Source: Acaryochloris sp. CCMEE 5410 (lineage in GTDB: Bacteria > Cyanobacteriota > Cyanobacteriia > Thermosynechococcales > Thermosynechococcaceae). From it: a stretch of DNA of 64,000 nt. Shown piece by piece: positions 8,329 to 16,669 of the stretch (its first letter is position 1; each line of letters opens with the position of its first letter). The stretch spans positions 1,054,001 to 1,118,000 of the forward strand of contig NZ_AFEJ02000002.1 in the NCBI RefSeq assembly GCF_000238775.2, given 5' to 3'. The translations under genes and the position numbers were made by a program. The notes under the pieces were generated by a model, which was not told where the DNA came from, made no database searches, and worked only from the letters and a program-made list of their open reading frames with translations.

Positions 8329-9684
8329 TCAGGCCAAAATCTTGACGTCACATTCTGGTAGTCTCACCATAAATGTGCTGCCTGGTGTTGCTCCCATCAG
8401 CGAATCGGGCTGATCAATGCGTGGACTAAAGGCTTGAATATCGCCCTGCATTTGTTCCATTAACGTTCTGGCAATGGCTAAGCCTAACCCAGTTCCTGGA
8501 ATATCAGTTTGGGCCTGCACACCCCGATATTGCCGCTCAAAAACCCGTGTTAAATCAGCCTGAGGAATGCCGGGGCCGCTATCGCTAACCAACAGAAATT
8601 GGGCCGGTTGACGGCCCTCAGTCACTTGGCGACAAACCTCTACTTGGACCTCGCCACCAGCTGGAGTATATTTCAACGCGTTATCAAACAAATTGCTACA
8701 GACCTCCCGCAATGCGCTCAGATCGGCGTTAATCGGGGGCAAATTACTTGGAATCCTAACCGTGAGCTGTAAGTCCTTTTGCTCTACTCGTCCCACCGCT
8801 GATTGGATGAGGGGTTGAAGAATATCTCTAAACTGGCAAGGCTGCAGATGTAGTTCATCTTCCCCTAACGGCAGCGAGGGAGGTAAAGCCGGAGGGGTGG
8901 GCTGTGGCGTTGAGCCCCAAGCATCGGTTTCAAATGGCTCAATGGCCGCTTCCCCTATATCAATCGCTCCATCAAACTGGCGGAGCATTTCTTCTAAGCG
9001 ATCGCTTTGCTCCACAATACTGGCCGCAATTTTGCGATTATTATCATCTTCCCCAAACCGCTTGTGGAGTAGCTTACCTAAGGTTTTTAAGGCAGTGAGG
9101 GGATTACGAAACTGATGTAACAGATTCGACAGAGTTTGGTGTTGTTCCGACTGCAATGCTCGCTGCTGATATTGGGCATTCGCGAGCCATTGGGAGCGCT
9201 GATCCAGAATACAGGCCAGGGCTAAGGTATCCGCAATCTGCTGCAACTGAGATTGTTCTACCTTGCTCCAAGAACGATGCTCACGGGCAGCGACCAGCAA
9301 TCCCAACACCATCTCTTCATGAATCAATGGAATGACGACTTGTTGGGCCTGGGATAAGGCCAGGGCTGAAGTGGAGAGCGTATTCTCTGACCAGAATTCT
9401 TCCTTGTCTAGCTCAGACAAAATATTAGTTTGGCTAGACGTTAGGGCAGGATTGGGATTCCGTGGCTGTTCAGGGTCGCTCGCAGGCAAACGTAGGGGAG
9501 CTGGCTGTAGGTTTTTCCCTGACTCTTCGGGATAGATAACAACGGGAATCAGCTCCCCTTGCTGTTGTGCAGGCAAATCTTTAGACAAGTACACTGCTCC
9601 CATGCTGGCCTGAAAGCTTTGCATCAAAAAAGTCACCTGTGTTCGACAGAGATTTGTGAATTCGATGCTAGCGGGCAACAACAT
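8329..9684 (-). CDS. GAF-domain sensor histidine kinase
   Basis: 451 residues, no transmembrane segment. The N-terminal half (about 1-165) is GAF-like and contains a QQVVIPLIHEEMVLGLLVAAREHRSW strand-helix pattern. The HisKA helix has the phosphoacceptor His in NLLHQFRNPLTALKTLGKLL. The ATPase domain shows the N box (CSNLFDNALKYTP), G1 (VSDSGPGIP), F box (FERQYRG) and G2 (GTGLGLAIA). It is therefore a soluble two-component kinase responding to a cytoplasmic signal. No response regulator gene is adjacent. Cyanobacterial GAF kinases can bind bilins, but I see no conserved chromophore Cys that would prove that here. Confidence 0.93.
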   Translation of the reverse strand: MLLPASIEFTNLCRTQVTFLMQSFQASMGAVYLSKDLPAQQQGELIPVVIYPEESGKNLQPAPLRLPASDPEQPRNPNPALTSSQTNILSELDKEEFWSENTLSTSALALSQAQQVVIPLIHEEMVLGLLVAAREHRSWSKVEQSQLQQIADTLALACILDQRSQWLANAQYQQRALQSEQHQTLSNLLHQFRNPLTALKTLGKLLHKRFGEDDNNRKIAASIVEQSDRLEEMLRQFDGAIDIGEAAIEPFETDAWGSTPQPTPPALPPSLPLGEDELHLQPCQFRDILQPLIQSAVGRVEQKDLQLTVRIPSNLPPINADLSALREVCSNLFDNALKYTPAGGEVQVEVCRQVTEGRQPAQFLLVSDSGPGIPQADLTRVFERQYRGVQAQTDIPGTGLGLAIARTLMEQMQGDIQAFSPRIDQPDSLMGATPGSTFMVRLPECDVKILA

Positions 9685-10172
9685 AAGACAGGAGCAAACA
9701 AGGCTGGAGTGAGAGTCTCATCCTTACACACTCTAATAGATCTCTAGAGACTTGATCAGCTAATTCTAGGATAGGAGGGTTGACATAAAACACATTTTCT
9801 TCTCCATTTTATATTCCTAGAACAATACAAGAAAGTTATAAGAAATTCCCTAGCAAGAGCCTGATGATTTCATCAGTCTTTTTACTCAGAATTAGCTGTA
9901 CTGGCAATAAGAACCTTGTACATGAAGAAGCGAAGTAGGCAGGATGAAATAAGATTCAGGTCCGCCTCAAAAAACGGCTCAAGCCTTCTTTTCTTACGAA
10001 TCATGGAACCTTGAAGGTATAAGACAGGAAGTCATCAAACTGCTGAGAAAGATTTATTTTTGTTGAGTAACTGCGTATTTTTTAAGAGACATCATGATGT
10101 TAAAGTGAGCTTAATCAATATAGAATCACTTCCCTATTCCTAAGCTAATACAGTTACTGATAAACCCTAAAG
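9685..10172. other. Divergent intergenic region, 488 bp
   Basis: The region separates the kinase gene (leftward) from the TpsB gene (rightward) and must hold both promoters. It is AT-rich. I see no ORF with coding character, no tRNA and no strong hairpin in it. Confidence 0.6.
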
Positions 10173-11930
10173 ATGGCTTCTGAATATCGTTTTATTCGCC
10201 TTCGCTTTCACCTACTCAGAACTTTATTGGGATTATGGGGACTTTATCTTCTACCGCTGAGGGTAAGAGCACAGACCGCCCCCGTGCCTCCACCCGATTT
10301 TAATCGTATAGAGCCAGAGATATTTCCTGAGCCAACACCCCCAAGCAAAAAAAAGTTACCTCCTTCGGAAGACTTGCTGAACGCTCCCCCTCAGCCAACG
10401 CCTCAGCCAGAATCCCCTGACAATCCAAACTTTATCCCTGTGACGAGATACCGTGTCACCGGTAACACGGTGCTAAGTGAAGAAGAGATAGAAACAGTTA
10501 CTAAGCCCTTCACGGGGGATGCGGTTCCTTTCTCTCGATTACTTGAAGCTCGTTCTGCCCTAACTCAGTACTACATCGATCAGGGCTACATCACCTCAGG
10601 AGCCTACTTACCCGCAGACCAGGTGATTGAAGATGGGGTAGTGACCTTACAAGTCGTAGAAGGGCGACTGGAAGGGATTGAAGTCTCAGGTAACAAGCAT
10701 CTGAAGTCCAGTTATGTCAGCAAACGACTCAATCTGGGGGCAGGGCCACCCCTGAATGTGAATGAGCTATTGGGGGCAATGCGGCTGCTTCAGATTGATC
10801 CTCTGATTGGCAACCTATCGGCTGAGCTGACTGCAGGCTCGGGGCCAGGCTTGAGCATTCTACAGGTGAAGGTAGAAGAAGCCCCCACCTTTGATGTGCA
10901 GTTTGTCTTGGACAATCAGCGTTCTGGTAGTATCGGTAGTTTTCAACGACAAGTGGTCGTCAGCGAGGCCAATCTGTTCGGGTTTGGGGATGGCGTGCGC
11001 TTAGGCTATGCCAATACAGACGGTAGCAATGAATTAGATTTTACCTACACCTTTCCCATCAATGCTCGCAATGGCACCATCAGTGCGAGCTTTAGCCAAG
11101 TTTGGAGTCGGGTGGTGGAAGAACCCTTCGACCAGTTGGATATTGAAGGGGTATCCCGAGATCTGAGTTTGACCTATCGTCAGCCCGTGATTCAAACACC
11201 CCAGAAGGAACTGGCCCTGGGAATTACCTTGGGCCGTCAAGAAAGTGACACCTCGTTATTAGGGATACCGTTTCCGCTGTCACCCGGTGCTGATGCTGAA
11301 GGACGCACCGAAATTTCCCAGCTTCGGTTATTCCAGGAGTGGACCCAACGAGGGAATGATTCGGTTTTAGCGTTGCGATCAGAGTTTGGCATTGGTCTAG
11401 ATGCCTTTGCCACGATTAATCCCAATCCAGTGGCACCTGGTGATCCCAATATCCCTGATGGGTTGTTTTTCCTCTGGCGTGGACAAGCCCAATGGGTGAA
11501 GCAATTCGCCCCTGGCAATCTCTTGCTCCTGCGTTCAACGGCTCAATTTGCCGACCGCCCCCTAGTACCTCTGCAACAGTATGGTTTGGGTGGACTCAAT
11601 AGCGTTCGAGGGTATCCCCAGAATCTCTTGCTGGTTGATAATGGTTTATTTGGTTCTGCCGAGTATCGTTTACCCCTAGCTCGGTTTGGCGATAACCAAG
11701 AAGGATTATTGCAGCTTGCCCCATTTTTTGATGCAGGCCATGGCTGGAGTAATACAGATGGGTCGAGAACTGAGACACTAGCAGCTGTGGGTTTGGGCCT
11801 CAGATGGCAGTGGTCAGATTTGATGTCAGCTCGTTTGGATTGGGGAATTCCGATCCTCTCTGTTGGTCCAGAAACCAGTGGTTTTGATGATAGCCAGCTC
11901 TTCTTTTCGATTGTGGTCAGTCCGTTCTAG
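10173..11930 (+). CDS. TpsB-type outer membrane transporter (ShlB/FhaC/HecB family)
   Basis: 585 residues. A signal peptide (about 1-33, ending RVRAQ) is followed by a Pro-rich linker, POTRA domain 1 (about 90-165, RYRVTGNTVLSEEEIE), POTRA domain 2 (about 170-245, LEGIEVSGNKHLKSSYVSKRL) and a C-terminal 16-strand barrel. The barrel carries the family motif GGLNSVRGYPQN, whose Arg projects into the pore. Such proteins secrete a large TpsA adhesin or haemolysin through the outer membrane. No TpsA-like gene (TPS domain with NPNG/NPNL) lies next to it, so its substrate is encoded elsewhere, or it belongs to the related Omp85-like cyanobacterial porins. It ends in the usual aromatic-terminal strand (FFSIVVSPF). 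Confidence 0.93.
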   Translation: MASEYRFIRLRFHLLRTLLGLWGLYLLPLRVRAQTAPVPPPDFNRIEPEIFPEPTPPSKKKLPPSEDLLNAPPQPTPQPESPDNPNFIPVTRYRVTGNTVLSEEEIETVTKPFTGDAVPFSRLLEARSALTQYYIDQGYITSGAYLPADQVIEDGVVTLQVVEGRLEGIEVSGNKHLKSSYVSKRLNLGAGPPLNVNELLGAMRLLQIDPLIGNLSAELTAGSGPGLSILQVKVEEAPTFDVQFVLDNQRSGSIGSFQRQVVVSEANLFGFGDGVRLGYANTDGSNELDFTYTFPINARNGTISASFSQVWSRVVEEPFDQLDIEGVSRDLSLTYRQPVIQTPQKELALGITLGRQESDTSLLGIPFPLSPGADAEGRTEISQLRLFQEWTQRGNDSVLALRSEFGIGLDAFATINPNPVAPGDPNIPDGLFFLWRGQAQWVKQFAPGNLLLLRSTAQFADRPLVPLQQYGLGGLNSVRGYPQNLLLVDNGLFGSAEYRLPLARFGDNQEGLLQLAPFFDAGHGWSNTDGSRTETLAAVGLGLRWQWSDLMSARLDWGIPILSVGPETSGFDDSQLFFSIVVSPF

Positions 11931-11954
11931 GTATCGCGGGTCTAGGTCATTCCA

Positions 11955-12752
11955 TTGCTCTCTGCATTAATGACCGTGCAGGTGGGCAAATTGGGAGTAA
12001 AAGACCTTACTAAAAAAATGACGATGCAACTGCCTGCCAATTGGCAACTACCCGATGAAATCAAACGTCGTTTTGGCCAAAAGGGAGCGGGCAAACAACG
12101 TGCCATGCTAGCTGATGACCATCTGTTGCTAGTACTCCATAAGTTGCCACAGCCTGGAAGTCGACTACGGCAAGGGATTTTCTTTTGGCGCAACCCCAAA
12201 GGGGCTTGGAAATGCAGTGAGGGGGGAGAAGGGTTACCCCGGCTCAAGAAACATCTTAAAGACTACAGCAAAGCCGAACAGCAACTCAGTCAAGCGTATA
12301 GTCAAGCGGCCTTAGCTGAAGACTTTTTCCAAATCCTAGAAAACTTGGCACCGATCTGTCGGGCGGCTAAAAATATGATGGATACCCTGCAAGCAGCTCG
12401 GGAGGACGTTCCTGAGGATAGAGACATCATTGATCTAAGAGATTGGGCCAATGATTTAGACCGGACTTTGGATTTGCTCTATACCGATGTTAAAAATGCC
12501 CTGGAGTTTGACTTAACCCGACGGGCTGAAGAACAAAGTCGCCTCAGCTTGGAGTCAGTTCGTATAGCTCAACGCCTAAATCTTTTAGCTGCTGTGTTTC
12601 TACCCCTCACAGCCCTCTGCAGCTTGTTTGGCATGAACTTGCCCAACGGCTTAGAACGTTCGCCTTTAGGCTTCTGGATCATTTTAGGCTTCGGGATTGC
12701 CTTAGGGATCGCGACCCAACGGTGGATTCTCCAACCTGCTACTAAAACTTAA
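11955..12752 (+). CDS. CorA-like membrane protein with shortened GMN region
   Basis: 265 residues. The N-terminal 180 or so are soluble, largely helical and coiled (SKAEQQLSQAYSQAALAEDFFQ; LDRTLDLLYTDVKNALEF). The C-terminus resembles CorA Mg2+ channels: a helix RLNLLAAVFLPLTALCSLFGMN, the signature GMN, a very short loop (LPNGLERS) and a final membrane helix. Classical CorA has YGMNFxxMPE and about 320 residues, so this is a compact relative lacking the MPE loop. Whether it moves Mg2+ or another divalent ion is open. The start is uncertain: ATG 11955, 11970 or 12018 (MTMQLPANWQLP), the last being where conserved-looking sequence begins. It lies 24 bp after the TpsB gene on the same strand. 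Confidence 0.75.
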   Translation: MLSALMTVQVGKLGVKDLTKKMTMQLPANWQLPDEIKRRFGQKGAGKQRAMLADDHLLLVLHKLPQPGSRLRQGIFFWRNPKGAWKCSEGGEGLPRLKKHLKDYSKAEQQLSQAYSQAALAEDFFQILENLAPICRAAKNMMDTLQAAREDVPEDRDIIDLRDWANDLDRTLDLLYTDVKNALEFDLTRRAEEQSRLSLESVRIAQRLNLLAAVFLPLTALCSLFGMNLPNGLERSPLGFWIILGFGIALGIATQRWILQPATKT

Positions 12753-12895
12753 CCCTTCGGTCTACCTGGATTAACGCCAGGGCTAGTGCCTCACCTTCTT
12801 CTCAGCAAAAGTCTAGGCCGATTTAAGCTAAGCTCCCAATCCAGAGTGGTAGAGTTGGTGCGAGTGAAGCTTGAATACACTGAGGGTAAAGCAAC

Positions 12896-13627
12896 ATGGT
12901 TAATCCTGGGATATTTCTCGCCATCGGTTTAGCGGTTGTCCATGCTTTTTTTTCCAAGCTCACTATCCCCAGCTTTATCCCTCCCCATCGGTGGCTCTCG
13001 TTTGCGGGTGGCGTATCCATTGGCTTTGTATTCTTAGAAATTTTCCCGGAATTGAGTCATGCCCAAGAAGAAATAGAACATGCGCAACTGCCAGTCATTG
13101 TTTATTTAGAGAATCATGTTTATCTTTTGGCCCTTCTGGGGTTAGCGGTCTTTTATGGATTAGACAGCCTGGTGTTGCAGTCTCGAAAAGCCAATCAGGA
13201 AGAGCAGAATGCTGATCGGGCTGGTACCGTTATTTTTTGGATTCACATCGGCGCCTTTGCAGCCCTTAATGTGATTTTGGGCTATTTACTGCAAGATTTA
13301 GGGGCCCATAGTCTATATACCTGCATCCTCTTTTTTGCTGCGTTGGCCTTGCACTTTTTTATCATTGATCATCATTTGTATGAGCATCATAAAACCCCCT
13401 ATAACCAGCGGGGGCGGTGGTTGTTGGTGGCTGCGATTATTTTGGGGATGGTTTTAGGGCAAGCGGCCATGCTAGATAAGGCAGGCGTCTTGATTATTTG
13501 GTCATTTTTGGCAGGCAGCATTATTCTCAACGTGCTCAAGCGGGAACTGCCGGATGAGCAGGAGAGCTGTTTTATGTCTTTTATCATGGGGGCTGCTTTG
13601 TATACCGGACTGCTGTTAGCGAAATAG
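12896..13627 (+). CDS. ZIP-like integral membrane protein (putative metal transporter)
   Basis: 243 residues with seven or eight hydrophobic spans. The segment LSFAGGVSIGFVFLEIFPELSHAQEE is similar to ZIP transporter helices, where a small-residue face and a Pro-Glu end shape the metal path. His-rich cytoplasmic or membrane stretches (HFFIIDHHLYEHHK; HAQEEIEHAQ) could bind metal. The match to ZIP is by pattern only, and the canonical HxxxE in helices IV/V is not clearly present, so the transport role is inferred. It is convergent with the copper ATPase gene (17 bp apart), and its stop codon lies in a short tandem duplication. Confidence 0.6.
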   Translation: MVNPGIFLAIGLAVVHAFFSKLTIPSFIPPHRWLSFAGGVSIGFVFLEIFPELSHAQEEIEHAQLPVIVYLENHVYLLALLGLAVFYGLDSLVLQSRKANQEEQNADRAGTVIFWIHIGAFAALNVILGYLLQDLGAHSLYTCILFFAALALHFFIIDHHLYEHHKTPYNQRGRWLLVAAIILGMVLGQAAMLDKAGVLIIWSFLAGSIILNVLKRELPDEQESCFMSFIMGAALYTGLLLAK

Positions 13628-13644
13628 ACTGTTAGCGAAATAGA
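13613..13644. repeat. 16-bp tandem duplication over the stop codon
   Basis: CTGTTAGCGAAATAGA occurs twice in a row (13613-13628 and 13629-13644). The first copy contains the TAG stop of the upstream gene; the second fills the gap up to the end of the copper ATPase gene. Confidence 0.9.
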
Positions 13645-15897
13645 TTACTTCGGTTGAAACTGCCGCAGTCGGAGGGCATTGGTTACCACCGAAACGGAAC
13701 TAAAAGCCATTGCTGCCCCGGCAATCATCGGGTTGAGAAGCAGTCCCCACAGAGGGTAGAGAATTCCGGCTGCGACGGGGATGCCGATAATGTTATAGAT
13801 AAAGGCAAAGAAGAGATTCTGGCGAATATTGCTCATGGTGGCCCGGCTCAGCTGAATGGCCGTGACGATGCCCTGTAGATCCCCTGAAATTAAAGTGATG
13901 TCACTGGCGGCAATGGCAACGTCAGTACCTGTGCCAATGGCCATCCCTACGTCAGCCTGAGCTAAGGCGGGGGCATCGTTAATGCCATCCCCCACCATAG
14001 CAACGATGTTGCCATTGGCTTGGAGTTGCTGGATGGCGGCGGCTTTTTGGTCAGGGCGGACGTCTGCCTGGACCTGGTCAATATGGGCTTGGGCTGCGAT
14101 CGCACCTGCAGTACGCTGATTATCCCCCGTTAGCATCACCACCTCTAACCCCATCCGCTTCAGGGTTTGGACCACCTCAATCGAGGTAGGTTTCAAGGCA
14201 TCCGCAATGCCCATAATGGCTTCGAGTTGATGATCCACTGCCAGCCAAATCACGGTTTTGCTTTGGGTTTCCCATTGGTGAGCATAGGTCTGCAGCCCAT
14301 CCGTTTCGACTCCCAAAGTCTGAAACCAGCGCTGGGTGCCTATATGAACCTGGTGGGCTTGGACTTGAGCTTGGACGCCTTGACCTGCGATCGCAGTAAA
14401 GTTTTGCGTATCACCCAGCGATACGTCCACGCCCTGGGCTTGAGCGTAACGAACCACAGCGTCAGCCAACGGATGCTCGGAGTGGCTTTCAACCATACCC
14501 GCTAGCTGCAAGAGATGAAGCTCATTGCCATGACTCGTGCCTTTTACAGTCATAAAGTCCGTCACTGTTGGCTTCCCTTCGGTCAAGGTGCCCGTTTTAT
14601 CCAGCACAATGGTTTGAATCTGATGGGCCAGCTCCAAACTCTCGGCCCCCTTGATCAAAATGCCATGTTCTGCCCCTTTACCCGTACCCACCATGACCGA
14701 AGTAGGCGTGGCTAATCCTAAGGCACATGGGCAAGCAATAATCAGAACACCAACGGCTGTAATTAGGGCTAAGGAAAGGGTTTGGGTGGTGAGTAGCCAG
14801 ACGATAAAGGTGATGACTGCAATAGTGATCACGGCTGGGACAAACCAGCCCGTGACTTGATCGGCTAAGCGCTGAATCGGCGCTTTCGACCCCTGTGCCT
14901 CTTGCACTAATTTGACGATCTGAGCCAAGACCGTCTCTTTGCCAACATGAGTGGCACGGAATTGGAAACTGCCTGTTTTATTGAGCGTTGCCCCAATCAC
15001 GAGATCGCCGGGTTGCTTCTGGACGGGCTGGCTTTCTCCCGTTACCATTGCTTCATCTACGGTGGATTGACCTTCAATGATTTCACCATCCACGGGGATT
15101 TTTTCTCCAGGACGGACGAGGACGGTATCGCCAGGTTGCACAGCTGCGATCGCAATCTCCACGACCTGCCCATCCCGAATCACCCGCGCCGTTTTGGCCT
15201 GCAAGCCCATCAACTGACGAATCGCGGTAGAAGTTTGGCCTTTGGCTCGCTCTTCAAACCATCGTCCCAACAGGATTAGGGTAATCACCACAGCAGAGGT
15301 TTCGTAGTAAACCCCAAGGCCCTGGTTTGATCCTGCAGGGATAAAGGTCACAACTAAGGAATAGAAAAAAGCAGCACTGGTGCCCAAAGCAATCAACGTA
15401 TCCATGGTGGCCGTTCGCTGCTTTAGAGCCTTGATTGCTCCACCATAGAAGGAATAGCCACACCAGAACTGAACTGGCACGGTCAGAACAAGCTGCAAGA
15501 TGGGGTGATGGGACCAGGCTGGAATCCAGGTAATGGGTATACCCGTCATCATCGGCAATGACCCCACCATCAGCAAAACGCTGATCACGCCACCAATCAG
15601 TACTTTAAGCTGAAGGTGTTGAGAGGTTGGGGGGGAAGGACGCTGAGATAGGTTATCTGCGAGGGTGTACCAATCCTGATCGTCTAGAATCTCGGCCCTG
15701 TATCCAGCAGCGCCGATGGAGGCGGCCACTGCTGCGGGTTGAATTTGATCGGGGTTGAACTGAACCGTTGCTTGCTCAGCCCCAAAATTAACACTGCAAT
15801 CTTCAATACCATTTAAATTCCTGAGGACTTTCTCGATATTGTTGGCACAAGCGGCACAGCTCATCCCGTCTAGCTTTAGTGTCAAAGTTTGGGTCAT
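13645..15897 (-). CDS. Copper-translocating P-type ATPase (P1B)
   Basis: 750 residues from ATG 15897. This start is preferred to the in-frame ATG at 15927 because GGAGGAG (plus-strand 15904-15910) lies 6 bases upstream of it. Order of parts: an N-terminal heavy-metal domain with the Cu(I) site [10 protein letters not shown], membrane helices, TGES in the actuator domain, the membrane metal site CPC in [12 protein letters not shown], the phosphorylated Asp in [11 protein letters not shown] motif SEHPLADA and the hinge [23 protein letters not shown] specifies Cu(I)/Ag(I). Cyanobacteria have two such pumps, CtaA (import) and PacS (thylakoid); sequence alone here does not decide between them. A Uma2 gene precedes it by 77 bp on the same strand. 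Confidence 0.95.
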   Translation of the reverse strand: MTQTLTLKLDGMSCAACANNIEKVLRNLNGIEDCSVNFGAEQATVQFNPDQIQPAAVAASIGAAGYRAEILDDQDWYTLADNLSQRPSPPTSQHLQLKVLIGGVISVLLMVGSLPMMTGIPITWIPAWSHHPILQLVLTVPVQFWCGYSFYGGAIKALKQRTATMDTLIALGTSAAFFYSLVVTFIPAGSNQGLGVYYETSAVVITLILLGRWFEERAKGQTSTAIRQLMGLQAKTARVIRDGQVVEIAIAAVQPGDTVLVRPGEKIPVDGEIIEGQSTVDEAMVTGESQPVQKQPGDLVIGATLNKTGSFQFRATHVGKETVLAQIVKLVQEAQGSKAPIQRLADQVTGWFVPAVITIAVITFIVWLLTTQTLSLALITAVGVLIIACPCALGLATPTSVMVGTGKGAEHGILIKGAESLELAHQIQTIVLDKTGTLTEGKPTVTDFMTVKGTSHGNELHLLQLAGMVESHSEHPLADAVVRYAQAQGVDVSLGDTQNFTAIAGQGVQAQVQAHQVHIGTQRWFQTLGVETDGLQTYAHQWETQSKTVIWLAVDHQLEAIMGIADALKPTSIEVVQTLKRMGLEVVMLTGDNQRTAGAIAAQAHIDQVQADVRPDQKAAAIQQLQANGNIVAMVGDGINDAPALAQADVGMAIGTGTDVAIAASDITLISGDLQGIVTAIQLSRATMSNIRQNLFFAFIYNIIGIPVAAGILYPLWGLLLNPMIAGAAMAFSSVSVVTNALRLRQFQPK

Positions 15898-15974
15898 GTC
15901 AAACTCCTCCCCAAAGCAGGTTGCCATCAGGCTACCCCACCATAGGTAATTGGACTTTTAGCTCTAGCTTATCC

Positions 15975-16577
15975 TTAGGCCATCAAGATTTGACCCAGCG
16001 TCAATTGCAGCTCTGGGAAAGTCAAAGATTGGATCAGATCGTTTTCTTGAAATCGCTGGAATTGATAGTGGCTTTGGGCATCCAACTGGTAAACGAACAC
16101 AGCAGGTTGTTTAGGGAAGCCCAGGTAAGTACGACTTCCCAAAGCAAGATAGTCCACAATCCAGTATTCTGGGATTCCTAATCTTTGGTATTCATCTAGT
16201 TTGTCTTCATAGTCGTCTTCCCAGTTGGTGGAAACAACTTCAACCGCAAGCTGAATCGGTTCCCGAAGGGCTGTATAAGCGGTCCGATTGGACCGCCAAA
16301 TAGCTTGATCAACCACGCTGACATCAGGATGACGCCCTTGTTCTTGCCCCGTTTGGGTTTGGGTGGCCAAGACGATGCGATCCGATACTTTGTAGTTCAT
16401 CTGGCATCGGCTCACTTCTGCCTTGAAGACATCCGCAATAAAACCAGCAATATCTTCATGTTGCCGAGTGGCCAATATGCGTACAATTTCTCCGTTAACT
16501 AGCTCATAAAATCCATCTTCTGGATATTGGTCCAGAAATTCTGTAAATGAGAGATTCCGTTGACTAGCAAGGGTCAT
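15975..16577 (-). CDS. Uma2 family (DUF820) PD-(D/E)xK nuclease-like protein
   Basis: 200 residues, a normal family length. The restriction-endonuclease-like core is visible: RHPDVSVVDQAIW with the metal-binding Asp, then QLAVEVVSTNWEDDYEDKLDEYQRLGIPEYWIVDY, in which Glu, Lys and the EYW-VDY strand follow in the usual order. The family is greatly expanded in cyanobacteria, often in dozens of copies. Its biological role is not settled; nuclease activity is predicted from fold. It is transcribed toward the copper ATPase gene and away from nothing in particular; the fusion transporter gene lies 92 bp upstream in the same direction. Confidence 0.92.
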   Translation of the reverse strand: MTLASQRNLSFTEFLDQYPEDGFYELVNGEIVRILATRQHEDIAGFIADVFKAEVSRCQMNYKVSDRIVLATQTQTGQEQGRHPDVSVVDQAIWRSNRTAYTALREPIQLAVEVVSTNWEDDYEDKLDEYQRLGIPEYWIVDYLALGSRTYLGFPKQPAVFVYQLDAQSHYQFQRFQENDLIQSLTFPELQLTLGQILMA

Positions 16578-16669
16578 GGTGCCGTCCTATCTCGTCGTCC
16601 ATAGCATCATTCTGTAATGGCTTTATTTGATGCCAGAGTAGCTGATTCTATTTCTAGTGTAGAACCTGC

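Noticed and set aside
15897-15927. Upstream start for the copper ATPase
   Set aside because: The frame from 15927 would place the strong GGAGGAG ribosome site inside the gene; ATG 15897 is better.
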